43,673 nucleotides of DNA. Origin: Candidatus Anammoxibacter sp. GTDB lineage: Bacteria; Planctomycetota; Brocadiia; Brocadiales; Anammoxibacteraceae. Each line of letters starts with the position of its first letter. The first letter of the stretch is position 1. The stretch is taken from NCBI GenBank assembly GCA_021777055.1, contig JAIQZO010000068.1, positions 1-43,673 on the forward strand. The letters run 5' to 3'. Under the pieces are notes generated by a model. The model was not told the origin of the DNA. It was given only the letters and a program-made list of their open reading frames with translations, and did not search any database. Positions 1 through 7,815 of the stretch are shown here, in pieces. A program made the translations under genes and the position numbers.

Positions 1-267
1 ACATATACATCCATCGCATGGGCAGGGAGATATCTAAATAAATGGATAGGATGGGCAGAAGAGACGGGTTTAGAAGAATTAATACGATTTTCAAAAGGTC
101 TAAACAAGGCACGTAAAGGATTGCTTTCCTATTGTAAACACCGAATAACCAGTGCAAAAATTGAGTCGTTCAATGCAACAATAAAACGAATAATTCGCAA
201 GGCATGTGGATACCGTGACCTTGATTATCTTTATCTAAAAATCCGTCAAGAGGCTATTAGTAATTAA
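1..267 (+). CDS. ISL3-type transposase, C-terminal part (cut by window edge)
   Basis: An open frame enters from the left edge and runs 88 codons to TAA at 265-267. The end of the protein reads SAKIESFNATIKRIIRKACG then YRDLDYLYLKIRQ. This matches the C-terminus of DDE transposases of the ISL3 family, where a glutamate of the catalytic triad sits in a (V/I)ES-N-IK-I-R-A-G-R context. It would catalyse cut-and-paste movement of its insertion sequence. The N-terminal part lies outside the window, so whether the gene is intact cannot be told. No host gene continues from it. Confidence 0.8.
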   Translation, partial: TYTSIAWAGRYLNKWIGWAEETGLEELIRFSKGLNKARKGLLSYCKHRITSAKIESFNATIKRIIRKACGYRDLDYLYLKIRQEAISN

Positions 268-310
268 TTAAAAACAGGCTCAACATTTGGTGGGAGTAAT
301 GTTCAAAAAT
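1..310 (+). mobile_element. Right end of an ISL3-like insertion sequence
   Basis: The transposase stops at 267. The next ~40 bases (around 270-310, with GGCTCAACATTTGGTGGGAG) probably include the terminal inverted repeat. The opposite end is outside the window, so the exact border is a guess. The adjoining minus-strand reading frame (274-641) runs into this end, which suggests the element landed in or beside that gene. Confidence 0.45.
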
Positions 311-641
311 ATGTAAAAATGATCAGCGAAAGTGGTAAAGGTCCCAAACTCCTTCGCCAACCTTTGTACCTCCGCTACCTGCCCTGCCGTTATATCGTTC
401 TTTAAGATATTTCTATCTTTAGCGGCAATCTCAGCCTTGGCTATTCCTTTTTCAATTTCTTCTTCTATTATTGTTAAAACATTTTCGTTATACAGGTCTG
501 TATATCTTCATAAAACCTATCTAATACATCCTTATTGACAGATGCTACGTCTAGAAAATTATCGTTATTGCCCCATATATCTTGATCATCTATACGGTCT
601 TTTACAAAAGGATTGAGCATGAGATATTTTTCTAAAGACAT
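274..641 (-). pseudogene. Frameshifted small gene abutting the IS
   Basis: On the minus strand an ATG at 641-639 follows a strong GGAGG ribosome site (7 bases upstream) and opens MSLEKYLMLNPFVKDRIDD..., but it stops after 55 codons at 474. In the next frame the translation continues as plausible protein (DLYNENVLTIIEEEIEKG...AEVQRLAKEFGTF) until the IS end near 274. A single-base slip around 485-500 would join the two. Its start is just downstream of two other minus-strand genes, so it was probably the third gene of that unit. Function unknown; it could instead be an intact 55-residue gene. Confidence 0.4.
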
Positions 642-644
642 TAG

Positions 645-977
645 TTAATCCTCCGTTATATATCTCCAGTGATAGGCAACTTTACCTAGGCTAATTTCAA
701 AGAGACATTTTCTCTCTTTTTCAGGTATTTGATCTGGCATGGAATAATAAGTAAGTTCGGCCTTTCCATTTCTAGACAATTCCTTTAAGCTATCATGAAA
801 CTTTGATATTTCAATATGGTAATTATTTTCTTTACACCAGGAAATGTACCGTTCATATGTCCAAATAATCTGAATTGTTTCTACTCCGTATCTTCTATGT
901 TTATCTTCGTCATACCATTTTCTAAATAATTCATTTGGTATTTCAGGGTGTATTATTCCCCTGTTTTTTCTGTGCAT
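645..977 (-). CDS. Hypothetical protein, 110 aa
   Basis: I do not recognise this protein. It starts at ATG 977 with AAGGG a few bases upstream, and overlaps the end of the upstream gene (953-1486) by 25 bases, so the two are likely co-transcribed and translationally coupled. It is rich in charged and aromatic residues (RKWYDEDKHRRYG, TYERYISWCKEN), has no signal peptide or membrane segment, and is probably a soluble cytoplasmic protein. Together with the 177-aa gene and the frameshifted gene at 274-641 it forms a small accessory operon next to an IS. Confidence 0.6.
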   Translation of the reverse strand: MHRKNRGIIHPEIPNELFRKWYDEDKHRRYGVETIQIIWTYERYISWCKENNYHIEISKFHDSLKELSRNGKAELTYYSMPDQIPEKERKCLFEISLGKVAYHWRYITED

Positions 978-1486
978 TTTCCCTTAAGAAAGTTTTCTAA
1001 TTCTTCATATGTGAGTTTCTCATTTCTAAAAGCGTTAAACCATTCTAAAAGTTTATTTAGTAATGTATTTATACCTTCTAAATATTTCGTTCTACCAAAC
1101 GTAACTTCAAATACATTTCTTTCTGTAATCAAATAGCCTATTGCTTCATCAAAAAACTCTTGTTCCCATTTGGGTAAACTAGTTTTCACGCTTTTATAAG
1201 TTTGTCGTTTTTGGCTTTTTCTTAACAATTTATGGATACTGTTCTTTACATATTGGCTTGGTTGGATATTCCAATATCTTTCCTTCCCATTTTTACGTAA
1301 AGGAGGGTATCTAAAGACCTTTTCGCAATTCAAAAGTTCTTCTAAGCCTTCTTTGCATTGATTAGTATTTGAATTATTTTTAAATTTCCGTAAACTTTTG
1401 TATATCTGTTGAAATGACAAAGGAGCCTTTGATTCAGATAAAAAGCTTTCAATACGTAAGTCATTGCTTATTTGATCATTAACCAA
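953..1486 (-). CDS. Hypothetical protein, 177 aa, possible winged helix
   Basis: Unrecognised soluble basic protein. Residues ~8-75 (ESFLSESKAPLSFQQIYKSL, then a weak hairpin-like stretch ending in RYWNI) look like a small winged-helix fold, which is inference from pattern only. The start is TTG at 1486-1484 (LVNDQ...), with AAGGA about 13 bases upstream; no ATG lies nearby. It is the first gene of a minus-strand unit with the 110-aa gene. The middle (KLLRKSQKRQTYKSVKTSL) is strongly basic, compatible with nucleic-acid binding. Function not known. Confidence 0.6.
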   Translation of the reverse strand: MVNDQISNDLRIESFLSESKAPLSFQQIYKSLRKFKNNSNTNQCKEGLEELLNCEKVFRYPPLRKNGKERYWNIQPSQYVKNSIHKLLRKSQKRQTYKSVKTSLPKWEQEFFDEAIGYLITERNVFEVTFGRTKYLEGINTLLNKLLEWFNAFRNEKLTYEELENFLKGKCTEKTGE

Positions 1487-1670
1487 TTTTTATATAGTCC
1501 TTAAATGAGAAATTTCTTATATTTTAACCAAGTATAATTTGATTATTAGATTATCACATCCACAAAATTGCTTATTATATATTATATCAACAATCGGTAT
1601 TTTTACCTGTTTTTCACGTTTAAGAACTTTATATATTGGCAAATACGCATTTGTGCCCTACAATAAAACC

Positions 1671-1829
1671 ATGAAGAAAAAAGGGGATCTGACCGCAAGG
1701 ATTGATGTTAGATTAAGCCAAAAGGACAAGAATAAGCTGATAAAACTGGCTAAAGCGAAGGGTACTGATAGTATAACTGGTTTACTTAGGCTAATGGCAA
1801 GGGCAAAAAAGGTAGAGATAGGATTGTAA
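1671..1829 (+). CDS. Small ribbon-helix-helix-like protein, 52 aa
   Basis: An ATG at 1671 gives MKKKGDLTARIDVRLSQKDK followed by a short helical part ending KVEIGL. The pattern TARIDVRLSQKDKNKLIKLAK (a short strand with alternating residues, then a helix) resembles ribbon-helix-helix DNA-binding proteins such as antitoxins and mobilisation accessory proteins. No clear Shine-Dalgarno lies in front of the ATG. The frame is open further upstream, but that part is not protein-like, so I prefer the short form. It could act as a repressor or relaxosome protein; no partner gene is adjacent. Confidence 0.5.
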   Translation: MKKKGDLTARIDVRLSQKDKNKLIKLAKAKGTDSITGLLRLMARAKKVEIGL

Positions 1830-2183
1830 GTGTTTTTTTAGATATGAGGTACAGAATATGACCGTATAATGTGGCATAGATTTCACTCTATGAGGGCAGC
1901 ATGTCCTTGTGGTTGCTTGTTGTAGTGTGATCACATTATATGTGACTGTCTCGGTATAATAATTACCAGAAGAAAGAGTACATTCAGAGATAGGCATAAA
2001 AACCTCCGTGCCTCAGATTTTTAGTGAACCATAATATTGGAATATCTGTCAGAACGACGGTGTGTTGTCATCCCCTGCGTTAAGATATAGCACTCCATCT
2101 CTTGGCTAGGACATTTGAAAAAAGGGTGTATTGGGGTATAATTCATAGATTGTTCAAAGTATTTCATTGGTCATAATTGTTCT
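1830..2183. other. Intergenic stretch without a recognisable gene
   Basis: I see no convincing coding frame or RNA gene here. The only structure is an imperfect dyad near 1930-1945 (GTGATCACATTATATGTGAC). Confidence 0.4.
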
Positions 2184-2300
2184 ATGACCGACCCTTGGGA
2201 TCCAAGCCCTAAATTAAGGGCAATGGTTGTACGGAGTATAGCGAATTGTGTAGAGCTGTTGGAGAAAGATTATCCAGTTGAAAAAAAACAAAAATCTTAA
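2184..2300 (+). CDS. Tiny protein, 38 aa
   Basis: ATG at 2184 opens MTDPWDPSPKLRAMVVRSIA and ends ...LLEKDYPVEKKQKS with TAA at 2298-2300. The sequence looks protein-like: an acidic, proline-containing start, an amphipathic helix and a basic tail. No Shine-Dalgarno is visible. It overlaps the next tiny frame (2278-2358) by 23 bases, which suggests a coupled chain of very small accessory genes ahead of the 138-aa membrane protein. Function unknown. Confidence 0.4.
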   Translation: MTDPWDPSPKLRAMVVRSIANCVELLEKDYPVEKKQKS

Positions 2301-2358
2301 GCCTATCTGCTTCCGTTGTGCGAGGCAGGGAAACGAGGATTGTGCCTGTACCTCTTAA
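2278..2358 (+). CDS. Tiny four-cysteine protein, 26 aa
   Basis: The frame from TTG at 2278 reads MKKNKNLKPICFRCARQGNE, then DCACTS, before TAA at 2356-2358. GGAGAAAG lies about 10 bases upstream of the TTG. The C-x2-C ... C-x-C spacing suggests a mini zinc-binding knuckle. It overlaps the preceding 38-aa gene and ends 20 bases before the next start. Support is limited to the motif, the ribosome site and the context. Confidence 0.35.
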   Translation: MKKNKNLKPICFRCARQGNEDCACTS

Positions 2359-2378
2359 CTGAAACAGGAAAATTAATT

Positions 2379-2795
2379 ATGAAAATTATAGATGGCATAT
2401 TTAAAATCGGGTTGCTTGTGTTAGGTTTTACAGCGGTTGGTGTGTATGGGTATTGTAAGCACTATAGTAATGATAAGCATTATAGCGATAATAGAAACAA
2501 TAAGGATAGAGATGATAATAATAGGTATGTTTATTGTGCAGATTTAGGAGTTTTAGACAAAAGAACCGGAACTGTGTACTGGTTTAGGCGTGGTTCCGGA
2601 GATATTATGAATGTACAAACTATAGTTCTGCCTACAATTACACCGCAAGACAGATTAGGGACAGTACCGCGTCCTCTAACGCTAGATGAATTGTTTGGCC
2701 CTTTGCCGACAGGAGGGCAGACAAAGGCATTTACCGTCGACGAATTGCTTGGTCCTGAAGATCATCCAGATTTAAACAATACAAGAAAAGAATAG
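2379..2795 (+). CDS. Small single-pass membrane or exported protein, 138 aa
   Basis: Start chosen at ATG 2379 because AGGA lies 9 bases upstream and the protein then begins with a hydrophobic segment (residues ~4-25, IIDGIFKIGLLVLGFTAVGV). A longer frame from 2316 adds unconvincing residues. A charged Asn/Asp/Arg/Tyr-rich linker follows, then a proline-rich tail with a twice-used motif: LTLDELFGPLP and FTVDELLGPED. This duplicated DEL(F/L)GP motif may be a short interaction peptide. Family not recognised. Topology is inferred: N-terminal anchor with the rest outside the cytoplasm. Confidence 0.6.
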   Translation: MKIIDGIFKIGLLVLGFTAVGVYGYCKHYSNDKHYSDNRNNKDRDDNNRYVYCADLGVLDKRTGTVYWFRRGSGDIMNVQTIVLPTITPQDRLGTVPRPLTLDELFGPLPTGGQTKAFTVDELLGPEDHPDLNNTRKE

Positions 2796-2829
2796 CATAG
2801 TAATGAGGTGGAGGTGAAGTAAATCGCAG

Positions 2830-3056
2830 TACGCAAGCTAGGTGAAAATAAATATATGGTAGATTATTACCCTGCTGGAGGCAAGGGGCAGCGTAAATTT
2901 GAAGTGCCATTAAGGCACAACAACACAACACCGGATAAAATCAACCCGAAAATTAATGACATCCTACCGGAAGACTACTCTTCTGAAGCTATGTCGTTGG
3001 CTTCACGCAACAGCATATGCCGGCCGATTATCTTGTTTAACACTACAGCAAATTAG
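2830..3056 (+). pseudogene. Remnant resembling an integrase N-terminus
   Basis: The frame VRKLGENKYMVDYYPAGGKG followed by QRKFEVPL resembles the strand-rich arm-binding start of tyrosine integrases, with a strong GGTGGAGGTGA just upstream, but no usable start codon begins it. After ~25 residues the reading becomes unconvincing, and a minus-strand gene overlaps its end. Probably a decayed 5' fragment of an integrase or a short recombination remnant. Confidence 0.3.
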
Positions 3057-3173
3057 CTCCTCAAGGTAGTCCATGTTGTCGTGCGTGATGGATATGGTAT
3101 ATTCGTTGCTGATATTCTTCAGTAAAATTCGCGTCCTGTTGCCTGTTATCATGTTCCCTAATAAGTCTCGCAT
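3003..3173 (-). CDS. Small hypothetical protein, 56 aa
   Basis: Minus-strand ATG at 3173-3171 preceded by a very strong purine-rich site (GGGAAGGGGTGGGTT). The product begins MRDLLGNMITGNRTRILLKN, continues ISNEYTISITHDNMDYLEEL and ends ...DNRPAYAVA before TGA at 3005-3003. It is soluble and mixed in charge. No family recognised. A good ribosome site and natural composition support it, although it overlaps the weak plus-strand integrase-like remnant. Confidence 0.5.
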   Translation of the reverse strand: MRDLLGNMITGNRTRILLKNISNEYTISITHDNMDYLEELICCSVKQDNRPAYAVA

Positions 3174-3704
3174 AACCCACCCCTTCCCTTAAATGCTTAT
3201 ACCATACCCTCATATAGGAGGATTGTCAAACTCCCTCCCTCTATTGCAGATAAGTGCATATGAAGAGGATAAAACATGGGGATGTGTAGTGGGGGAAGAT
3301 AGTTCTTTCTGGTCCTCAAGCCGTGGCATATATGTTACAATTCGTAACACTTTTTTTGTGTAATTTTCATTTGTATATTGACACCGTCTCTCCCGAAAGC
3401 CAGCGCAGCATATAGTATCGTGATTGTATTATAGGCGGATATGAATGCGTGTACCCCTTTTTTCACTTTAAATATGGCATTGTATTTTGTATCGTACGGT
3501 TAACATATCTATTATAAGCGTGTTGCGGACGCACAACAATTACCCCTATTTAATAGGGTTAGGCCACTAGTTCAAGGGTACCGCAACTACCCCTGTATGA
3601 TGTGGCTTTTTTTATTTGCAAGGGATAGGTTCGCTACCGAACGCCGGCAAAAACTCCAGCCGGCTTCTCTTGTTATTCTTGGGGTGTTACGGAAGGAGTG
3701 CGTA
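3174..3704. other. Non-coding stretch with two palindromes
   Basis: No convincing gene. Two perfect dyads stand out: TGTTAC-aattc-GTAACA at 3333-3349, followed by a T-run, and CCCTATT-t-AATAGGG at 3544-3558. The second lies ~150 bases upstream of the 334-aa gene and could be an operator. The first could be an operator or a weak terminator. Confidence 0.4.
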
Positions 3705-4709
3705 ATGTTAGCGTCTCAAGGTAAATCGAATAGAGAAATAGATAAAAGTCATCCAAAGTATGTATCACATCTTACCAAGTTAAAAGAGCTATATCGTGAA
3801 AATGGAATTGACGGGTTACACGGCCATTTTATAATTTTGAAAGGTAGTACAAAACACGAAAGAGATTCCCTGCTCAAATACGGGATTCGCCATTTACATA
3901 GATTTGTCAGGAATGAACGCAAGCAAATTAGGCGATTCGGAGAAACCTTTCAAGCTAATAATGTAGAGCTAAGACCAAGGGCTATTTATTGTTTGAACAA
4001 AAACTTAACAGAAATAGAAAATGAAATTTCAAGAGAAGTAAGAGAAAATCCAACAAATCCAGTTATTGAACTCTTAGCATTATTTGATATTTCTAAAGAC
4101 TTAAACATATTTCTGAGTGATCTTTCATGCAAAATTAATAATAGCCACCCTATACCATCAGCGCCTTACAGGATGTTCGTATTTAGTACACTAAAAGATG
4201 GTGAAGAAATAGGCGATATATCTGAAACGTTCCTTGATCTGTGCGCGGTTTATGATACTGATGAACGATGTATTGTTGATATAAAAGAAACATATAAAGA
4301 TATTCATAGCATTTCTAATGCTGTGCCTTACGAACAACAACTTGAAACCAATGAAAGCAAAGAGGCACCAACACCTCCATTATTTTTAGACGACAAAAGA
4401 GAGATCTTATATTATAGCGAAGAAAACAAAGTTCAGTTAACGAAGGCGGAAACAAGGTTTTTAAAACATATGAATCCGCAAAGGGGTTTTCTCGTTGAGG
4501 AGATCCTTGTAGACTTCTTTAAGAAGGACGTACAGATAGGTGCCGCCATTAGCAAAGAGGAGAGAAACTCTTTTGATGTTTTGATGCACGCCGTTAATAA
4601 AAAGGGGGCGAACATTGGGGTTAAAAAACTCGTTGGTCCCGTTGAAGGAGAGAAAAAGATGTTCGGGTTGAATGTACATTTGCAATTAAAAGAACTAGTT
4701 AAACCTTAA
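3705..4709 (+). CDS. Hypothetical accessory protein, 334 aa
   Basis: Start placed at ATG 3705 because GGAAGGAG sits 6 bases upstream; the frame stays open to 3597, but those residues are not convincing. Soluble, highly charged, no signal peptide or membrane segment. The N-terminus (LTKLKELYRENGIDGLHGHF) is helical. A middle helical region with two cysteines is followed at residue ~240 by a linker, and then a C-terminal ~90-residue domain (LTKAETRFLKHMNPQRGFLV ...GVKKLVG) that looks like a compact winged-helix-type module. A terminator follows at 4831. I cannot name the family; the setting is the left part of an integrative element. Confidence 0.6.
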   Translation: MLASQGKSNREIDKSHPKYVSHLTKLKELYRENGIDGLHGHFIILKGSTKHERDSLLKYGIRHLHRFVRNERKQIRRFGETFQANNVELRPRAIYCLNKNLTEIENEISREVRENPTNPVIELLALFDISKDLNIFLSDLSCKINNSHPIPSAPYRMFVFSTLKDGEEIGDISETFLDLCAVYDTDERCIVDIKETYKDIHSISNAVPYEQQLETNESKEAPTPPLFLDDKREILYYSEENKVQLTKAETRFLKHMNPQRGFLVEEILVDFFKKDVQIGAAISKEERNSFDVLMHAVNKKGANIGVKKLVGPVEGEKKMFGLNVHLQLKELVKP

Positions 4710-4830
4710 CAAAAACCTTAAATATTAAAATTAGTAAAATTTTAAGCCACCAAATCATAAGGGTTTGTAAATTAAGAAAAATTTTAAGATTTTTATTAAG
4801 ATTTAACTAGTTCGTTGGTTCGTTAATATT

Positions 4831-4868
4831 AGGCCGTAAGAGTGATTAGCTCTACGGCCTTTTTTTTT
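4831..4868 (+). terminator. Rho-independent terminator
   Basis: AGGCCGTAAGAG - tgattag - CTCTACGGCCT forms a stem with one bulged base, directly followed by eight T residues. It ends the 3705-4709 gene and insulates the element genes that begin at 4892. Confidence 0.85.
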
Positions 4869-4891
4869 GGTTTTTTTGAGAGGTACATTTT

Positions 4892-5095
4892 ATGAAGGAA
4901 GCAACACGGTTTTTTAATTTTCAGATGCCACACAATGTTTATAAAAAGCTGGTGCAGATTAGCTTTGACCAGGACTGTTCAGTTGCGAAACTTGTACGGG
5001 AGGCAATCGGGAAATTCTTATTAACGGCCCGCTGTGGGTTGAATGATATTGACCACAAACCGGAGCAAGGGAAGAATCAAAATGGATCAAACTAA
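4892..5095 (+). CDS. Ribbon-helix-helix DNA-binding protein, 67 aa
   Basis: Begins MKEATRFFNFQMPHNVYKKL and continues VQISFDQDCSVAKLVREAIG. This is the CopG/Arc-type pattern: a short strand (RFFNFQMP), helix A, a turn (DQDCS) and helix B. GAGAGGT lies 9 bases before the ATG. Such proteins are autoregulators in plasmids and integrative elements, binding operators as dimers. The gene overlaps the following primase gene by 14 bases, so it is the first gene of the element's replication operon. Confidence 0.75.
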   Translation: MKEATRFFNFQMPHNVYKKLVQISFDQDCSVAKLVREAIGKFLLTARCGLNDIDHKPEQGKNQNGSN

Positions 5096-5636
5096 AGTTG
5101 CCAAATACGATTTTCAACGCATAAAAACATCTGCAGGTATTACGCCTTATAAACAGCTTGGCTTGAAGCTTGGCTTAAACAAGTGTTTGTTCCATGACGA
5201 CCGAAGCCCATCTTTGAGCATCTATCAACGGAACGGCGCTTATCTATACCACTGTTTTGGGTGTGGTCAAAAAGGTGACGTTGTTCATTTTGTGAAAATT
5301 GTTCAGGGTTGTAGCACAAAAGAGGCATTGGAAATTCTCACTACCGGCAACAACTTTAGGCTTGCGGATGTGCAAACTGATTTAGATAAACAGCAAAGAG
5401 AAAGAAGACTTGTCGATGCTTACAAAAAGATGGAAGCTGAATGTTATAACAAGCTTTGTGCTCTGAATCGTATGGCCAACCAAATAGCAGAGATGATCAC
5501 TCTTGAAAATATGGACACGCATGGCTTAACAAGTTTCTTCTTGGCAAAGGACATCCTGGAGTACGAGCTTGATATTTTGTGTAACGGAAGTGCGGAAGAT
5601 AAGCTATCAGTTTTTTATGGAGGCACAGATGGGTGA
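5082..5636 (+). CDS. CHC2 zinc-finger primase-like protein, 184 aa
   Basis: Residues ~15-85 carry the DnaG-type CHC2 zinc finger: a Cys and His in NKCLFHDDRSPSLSIY, then CFGC in LYHCFGCGQKGDVVHFVK. This domain binds template DNA in primases. The TOPRIM catalytic part is missing, as in many mobile-element primase modules where it is carried by other proteins. The rest is a helical tail. Start taken at ATG 5082 with AAGGGAAG upstream. The 8-base overlap with the DUF3987 gene makes a replication operon of RHH regulator, CHC2 finger and helicase-like protein. Confidence 0.8.
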   Translation: MDQTKVAKYDFQRIKTSAGITPYKQLGLKLGLNKCLFHDDRSPSLSIYQRNGAYLYHCFGCGQKGDVVHFVKIVQGCSTKEALEILTTGNNFRLADVQTDLDKQQRERRLVDAYKKMEAECYNKLCALNRMANQIAEMITLENMDTHGLTSFFLAKDILEYELDILCNGSAEDKLSVFYGGTDG

Positions 5637-7026
5637 ATTAGCAAATAGTTTGTTGAGTCTTCCTGACGAGGCCAAGACGCAGCTTATTGAAAATTATGGA
5701 CTGCCACAGGCAGAACAGCAGGTTGTCGAATTGGATAAGTGTGCACCTGAGAACAAAAATGAAGGACTTAGTATGCTTAATACGCTTAGTACGCATGTTG
5801 TACAAGATTTTCCAAGCATTAAACAAGAGGCTTTTTCTGGTTTAGCTGGTGAAATAGTGAGGACTATAGAGCCACACTCGGAAGCTGACCCTGTGGCGTT
5901 GCTAATAAATATCATGACGGTTTTTGGTAATGTTATAGGAAAAGGCCCGCACTTTACTGTGGAATCTGACCAGCACTGTTTAAAGTTGTTTCCTGTCCTT
6001 GTTGGCGAAACCGCAAAAGGACGTAAGGGGACAAGCTGGGGGTATCCAAAGAAGCTGTTTAAAATGGTTAACCCTGGATGGATAGACAACAATGTTTTAT
6101 CTGGCTTATCCTCTGGGGAGGGTCTGATATGGGCGGTAAGGGATCCTGTTGAAAAAGGCGGCAAGGTTGTCAACACCGAAAAAGTCATAGTGGATGAGGG
6201 GGTAAAAGATAAACGGGTTCTCGTATTGGAACCGGAATTTGCTTCTGTATTGAAGGTGCTTAGCCGAGAGGGCAACACATTATCTTCTATAATTAGACAG
6301 GCATGGGATGGCGATGATTTACGTACTCTAACTAAAAATGCTCCCGTAAAAGCCACTGGAGCGCACATAAGCATTTTAGGGCATATCACTAAGCAGGAAT
6401 TGATTAGGTATTTGAGCGAGACAGAATCATGTAATGGCTTTGGAAATAGGTTTATTTTTCTATGTGTAAAGAGGTCTAAATGCCTTCCTGATGGCGGAGG
6501 TTATGTGGACTTTGACCCTTTGGTTTCTAAGCTAGAGAGCGCAATAGAATTTAGTAAAACTGTTAACGAAATCCGGAAAGATCAGGACGCCAGGTCTATT
6601 TGGCATGAAGTATACCCTACTCTTTCATAAGGTAAGCCCGGTATTGTTGGTGCTTTGATTTCTAGGGCAGAGGCGCAAGTTATGAGGATTGCGTGTATTT
6701 ATGCACTTATGGATTGTTCAGATACTGTCATGCCTCAACACTTGTTAGCTTCTTTGGCTTTATGGGATTACTCGGAGGCTTCGGTTAAATATATATTTGA
6801 CACACTTACAGGGGATACGATTGCCGACAAAATTCTTGAGGTTTTAAAGATCAGGAAATCACTGGATAGAACAGATATTTATACAGATATTTTTAAAGGC
6901 CATAAAAAATCTAAAAGTATAGCTCAAGCTATTAAATATTTGGAAAACCAAAATCTAATAAAAATTAAACAAGATACAACTGGTGGACGTCCAGCTGAAA
7001 TTATTTATCTATCAGAAAACATATAG
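5629..7026 (+). pseudogene. DUF3987-type replication protein, broken by an in-frame TAA
   Basis: DUF3987 proteins are helicase/primase-like replication factors of phages, plasmids and integrative elements. ATG 5629 follows GGAGG (5-base spacing). A modified P-loop (GETAKGRKGTSW, residue ~128-139) and an Asp/Glu-rich Walker B-like stretch (VLVLEPEFASVLK) are visible. The frame stops at TAA 6628-6630 after HEVYPTLS, but the same frame resumes immediately as GKPGIVGALISRAEAQVMRI and continues ~130 residues with the family's usual C-terminal part and a winged-helix tail. One G-to-T change in a GAA codon explains it. The downstream piece (about 6655-7026) could be expressed separately from an internal start, or the gene may be dead. 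Confidence 0.75.
5769..5795 (+). repeat. Three 9-bp direct repeats inside the DUF3987 gene
   Basis: TTAGTATGC, TTAATACGC and TTAGTACGC follow one another without spacers (consensus TTARTAYGC), and encode an alternating Leu-Ser/Asn-Thr stretch. The middle unit recurs in the palindromic array at 7032-7092, so these may be binding sites (iterons) of an element-encoded replication protein rather than a protein repeat. Confidence 0.5.
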
Positions 7027-7031
7027 AACCT

Positions 7032-7092
7032 GCGTAAAAAGCGTAAAAAGCGTATTATCTCAACCTTTTTACGCTTAATACGCTTTTTACGC
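7032..7092. repeat. Symmetric array of six 9-bp repeats
   Basis: Left arm: GCGTAAAAA, GCGTAAAAA, GCGTATTAT (7032-7058). Right arm in inverse orientation: TTTTTACGC, TTAATACGC, TTTTTACGC (7066-7092). A 7-base spacer separates them. It lies just after the DUF3987 gene. It can fold as a large hairpin and so might terminate transcription, but the 9-bp modular repeats look more like protein-binding iterons at a replication origin. Confidence 0.7.
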
Positions 7093-7117
7093 AACTATTA
7101 TTAGTAGAAAAAGAAAA

Positions 7118-7486
7118 ATGAGTTATTTAAATTTGGCAAAAAAGAGTTGTCTAAAATTAGAAAAAGAATGTTTTCTAAATAAGAAACCCACAAAAAGCAA
7201 CAACACAGAAGATGAATATCTGCTTTTACACAAGAAATGCCTGGCAACCCTTAGTAAATATTATGTTCCTGGAACTTTTGAATATATTGAAGCGATCCAC
7301 CCAGACATGTTTCAGAAACTACGGGATATTGAGGATAGGCTTGACGAGTTATGGGGATACGACATTGAAGCGTTCGAGGACGTAGCCGGAGAATATTACA
7401 ACCACAATTTGGAATTAACAAATGTGTTTAAAGAAAGGAGGCAATTAATACATAGACAAAAGCAGAGCTGTATTGAATTATTTTAG
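7118..7486 (+). CDS. Hypothetical protein, 122 aa
   Basis: Unrecognised acidic and helical protein (MSYLNLAKKSCLKLEKECFL..., later DIEDRLDELWGYDIEAFEDV). It has a purine-only leader instead of a clear Shine-Dalgarno. It sits between the iteron-like array and the small regulatory genes of the integrative element, so it is probably an element accessory protein. No membrane segment. Confidence 0.55.
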   Translation: MSYLNLAKKSCLKLEKECFLNKKPTKSNNTEDEYLLLHKKCLATLSKYYVPGTFEYIEAIHPDMFQKLRDIEDRLDELWGYDIEAFEDVAGEYYNHNLELTNVFKERRQLIHRQKQSCIELF

Positions 7487-7607
7487 CACAAAGTCTTACT
7501 GTCCTCGCCAAAGTAACAGCAAGACCGGAAATTGGTTTTGCTTAAGAACGCTAAGGATTCTTTTATTTAATGGGATTACACAAACAAACATCAGAAAGGG
7601 GTTTTAA

Positions 7608-7790
7608 ATGCAGAATTCTAAGAATGACGAGATGAAGTTTAGTAGGATTAATTTATTGCAAAAGAAAGAATTTTACATTAACGATCTAAAATGCTTATCA
7701 AGAGCATATGAAACGGCAAATGGTTTTTTTACTCGCATGTTACTAGCCGTTGCAGTTTGGGCACTAAAGAAAAGACTAGAGAACTGCTAA
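7608..7790 (+). CDS. Small hypothetical protein, 60 aa
   Basis: ATG 7608 follows AAAGGGG at 7 bases. The product MQNSKNDEMKFSRINLLQKK... ends in a moderately hydrophobic stretch (FFTRMLLAVAVWALKKRLEN) that may be a membrane-associated helix. It precedes the excisionase-like gene by 25 bases. Function unknown. Confidence 0.5.
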   Translation: MQNSKNDEMKFSRINLLQKKEFYINDLKCLSRAYETANGFFTRMLLAVAVWALKKRLENC

Positions 7791-7815
7791 AAGTTATTAG
7801 AGAAAGGAAGGACAA

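Noticed and set aside
332..538. Plus-strand frame of 68 codons next to the IS
   Set aside because: It is antisense to the better-supported frameshifted minus-strand gene, which has a strong ribosome site and protein-like composition.
7027..7093. Possible CRISPR array in the short repeats
   Set aside because: Units are 9 bp, contiguous and arranged as a mirror-image pair, without spacers of unique sequence. They are iteron-like, not CRISPR.
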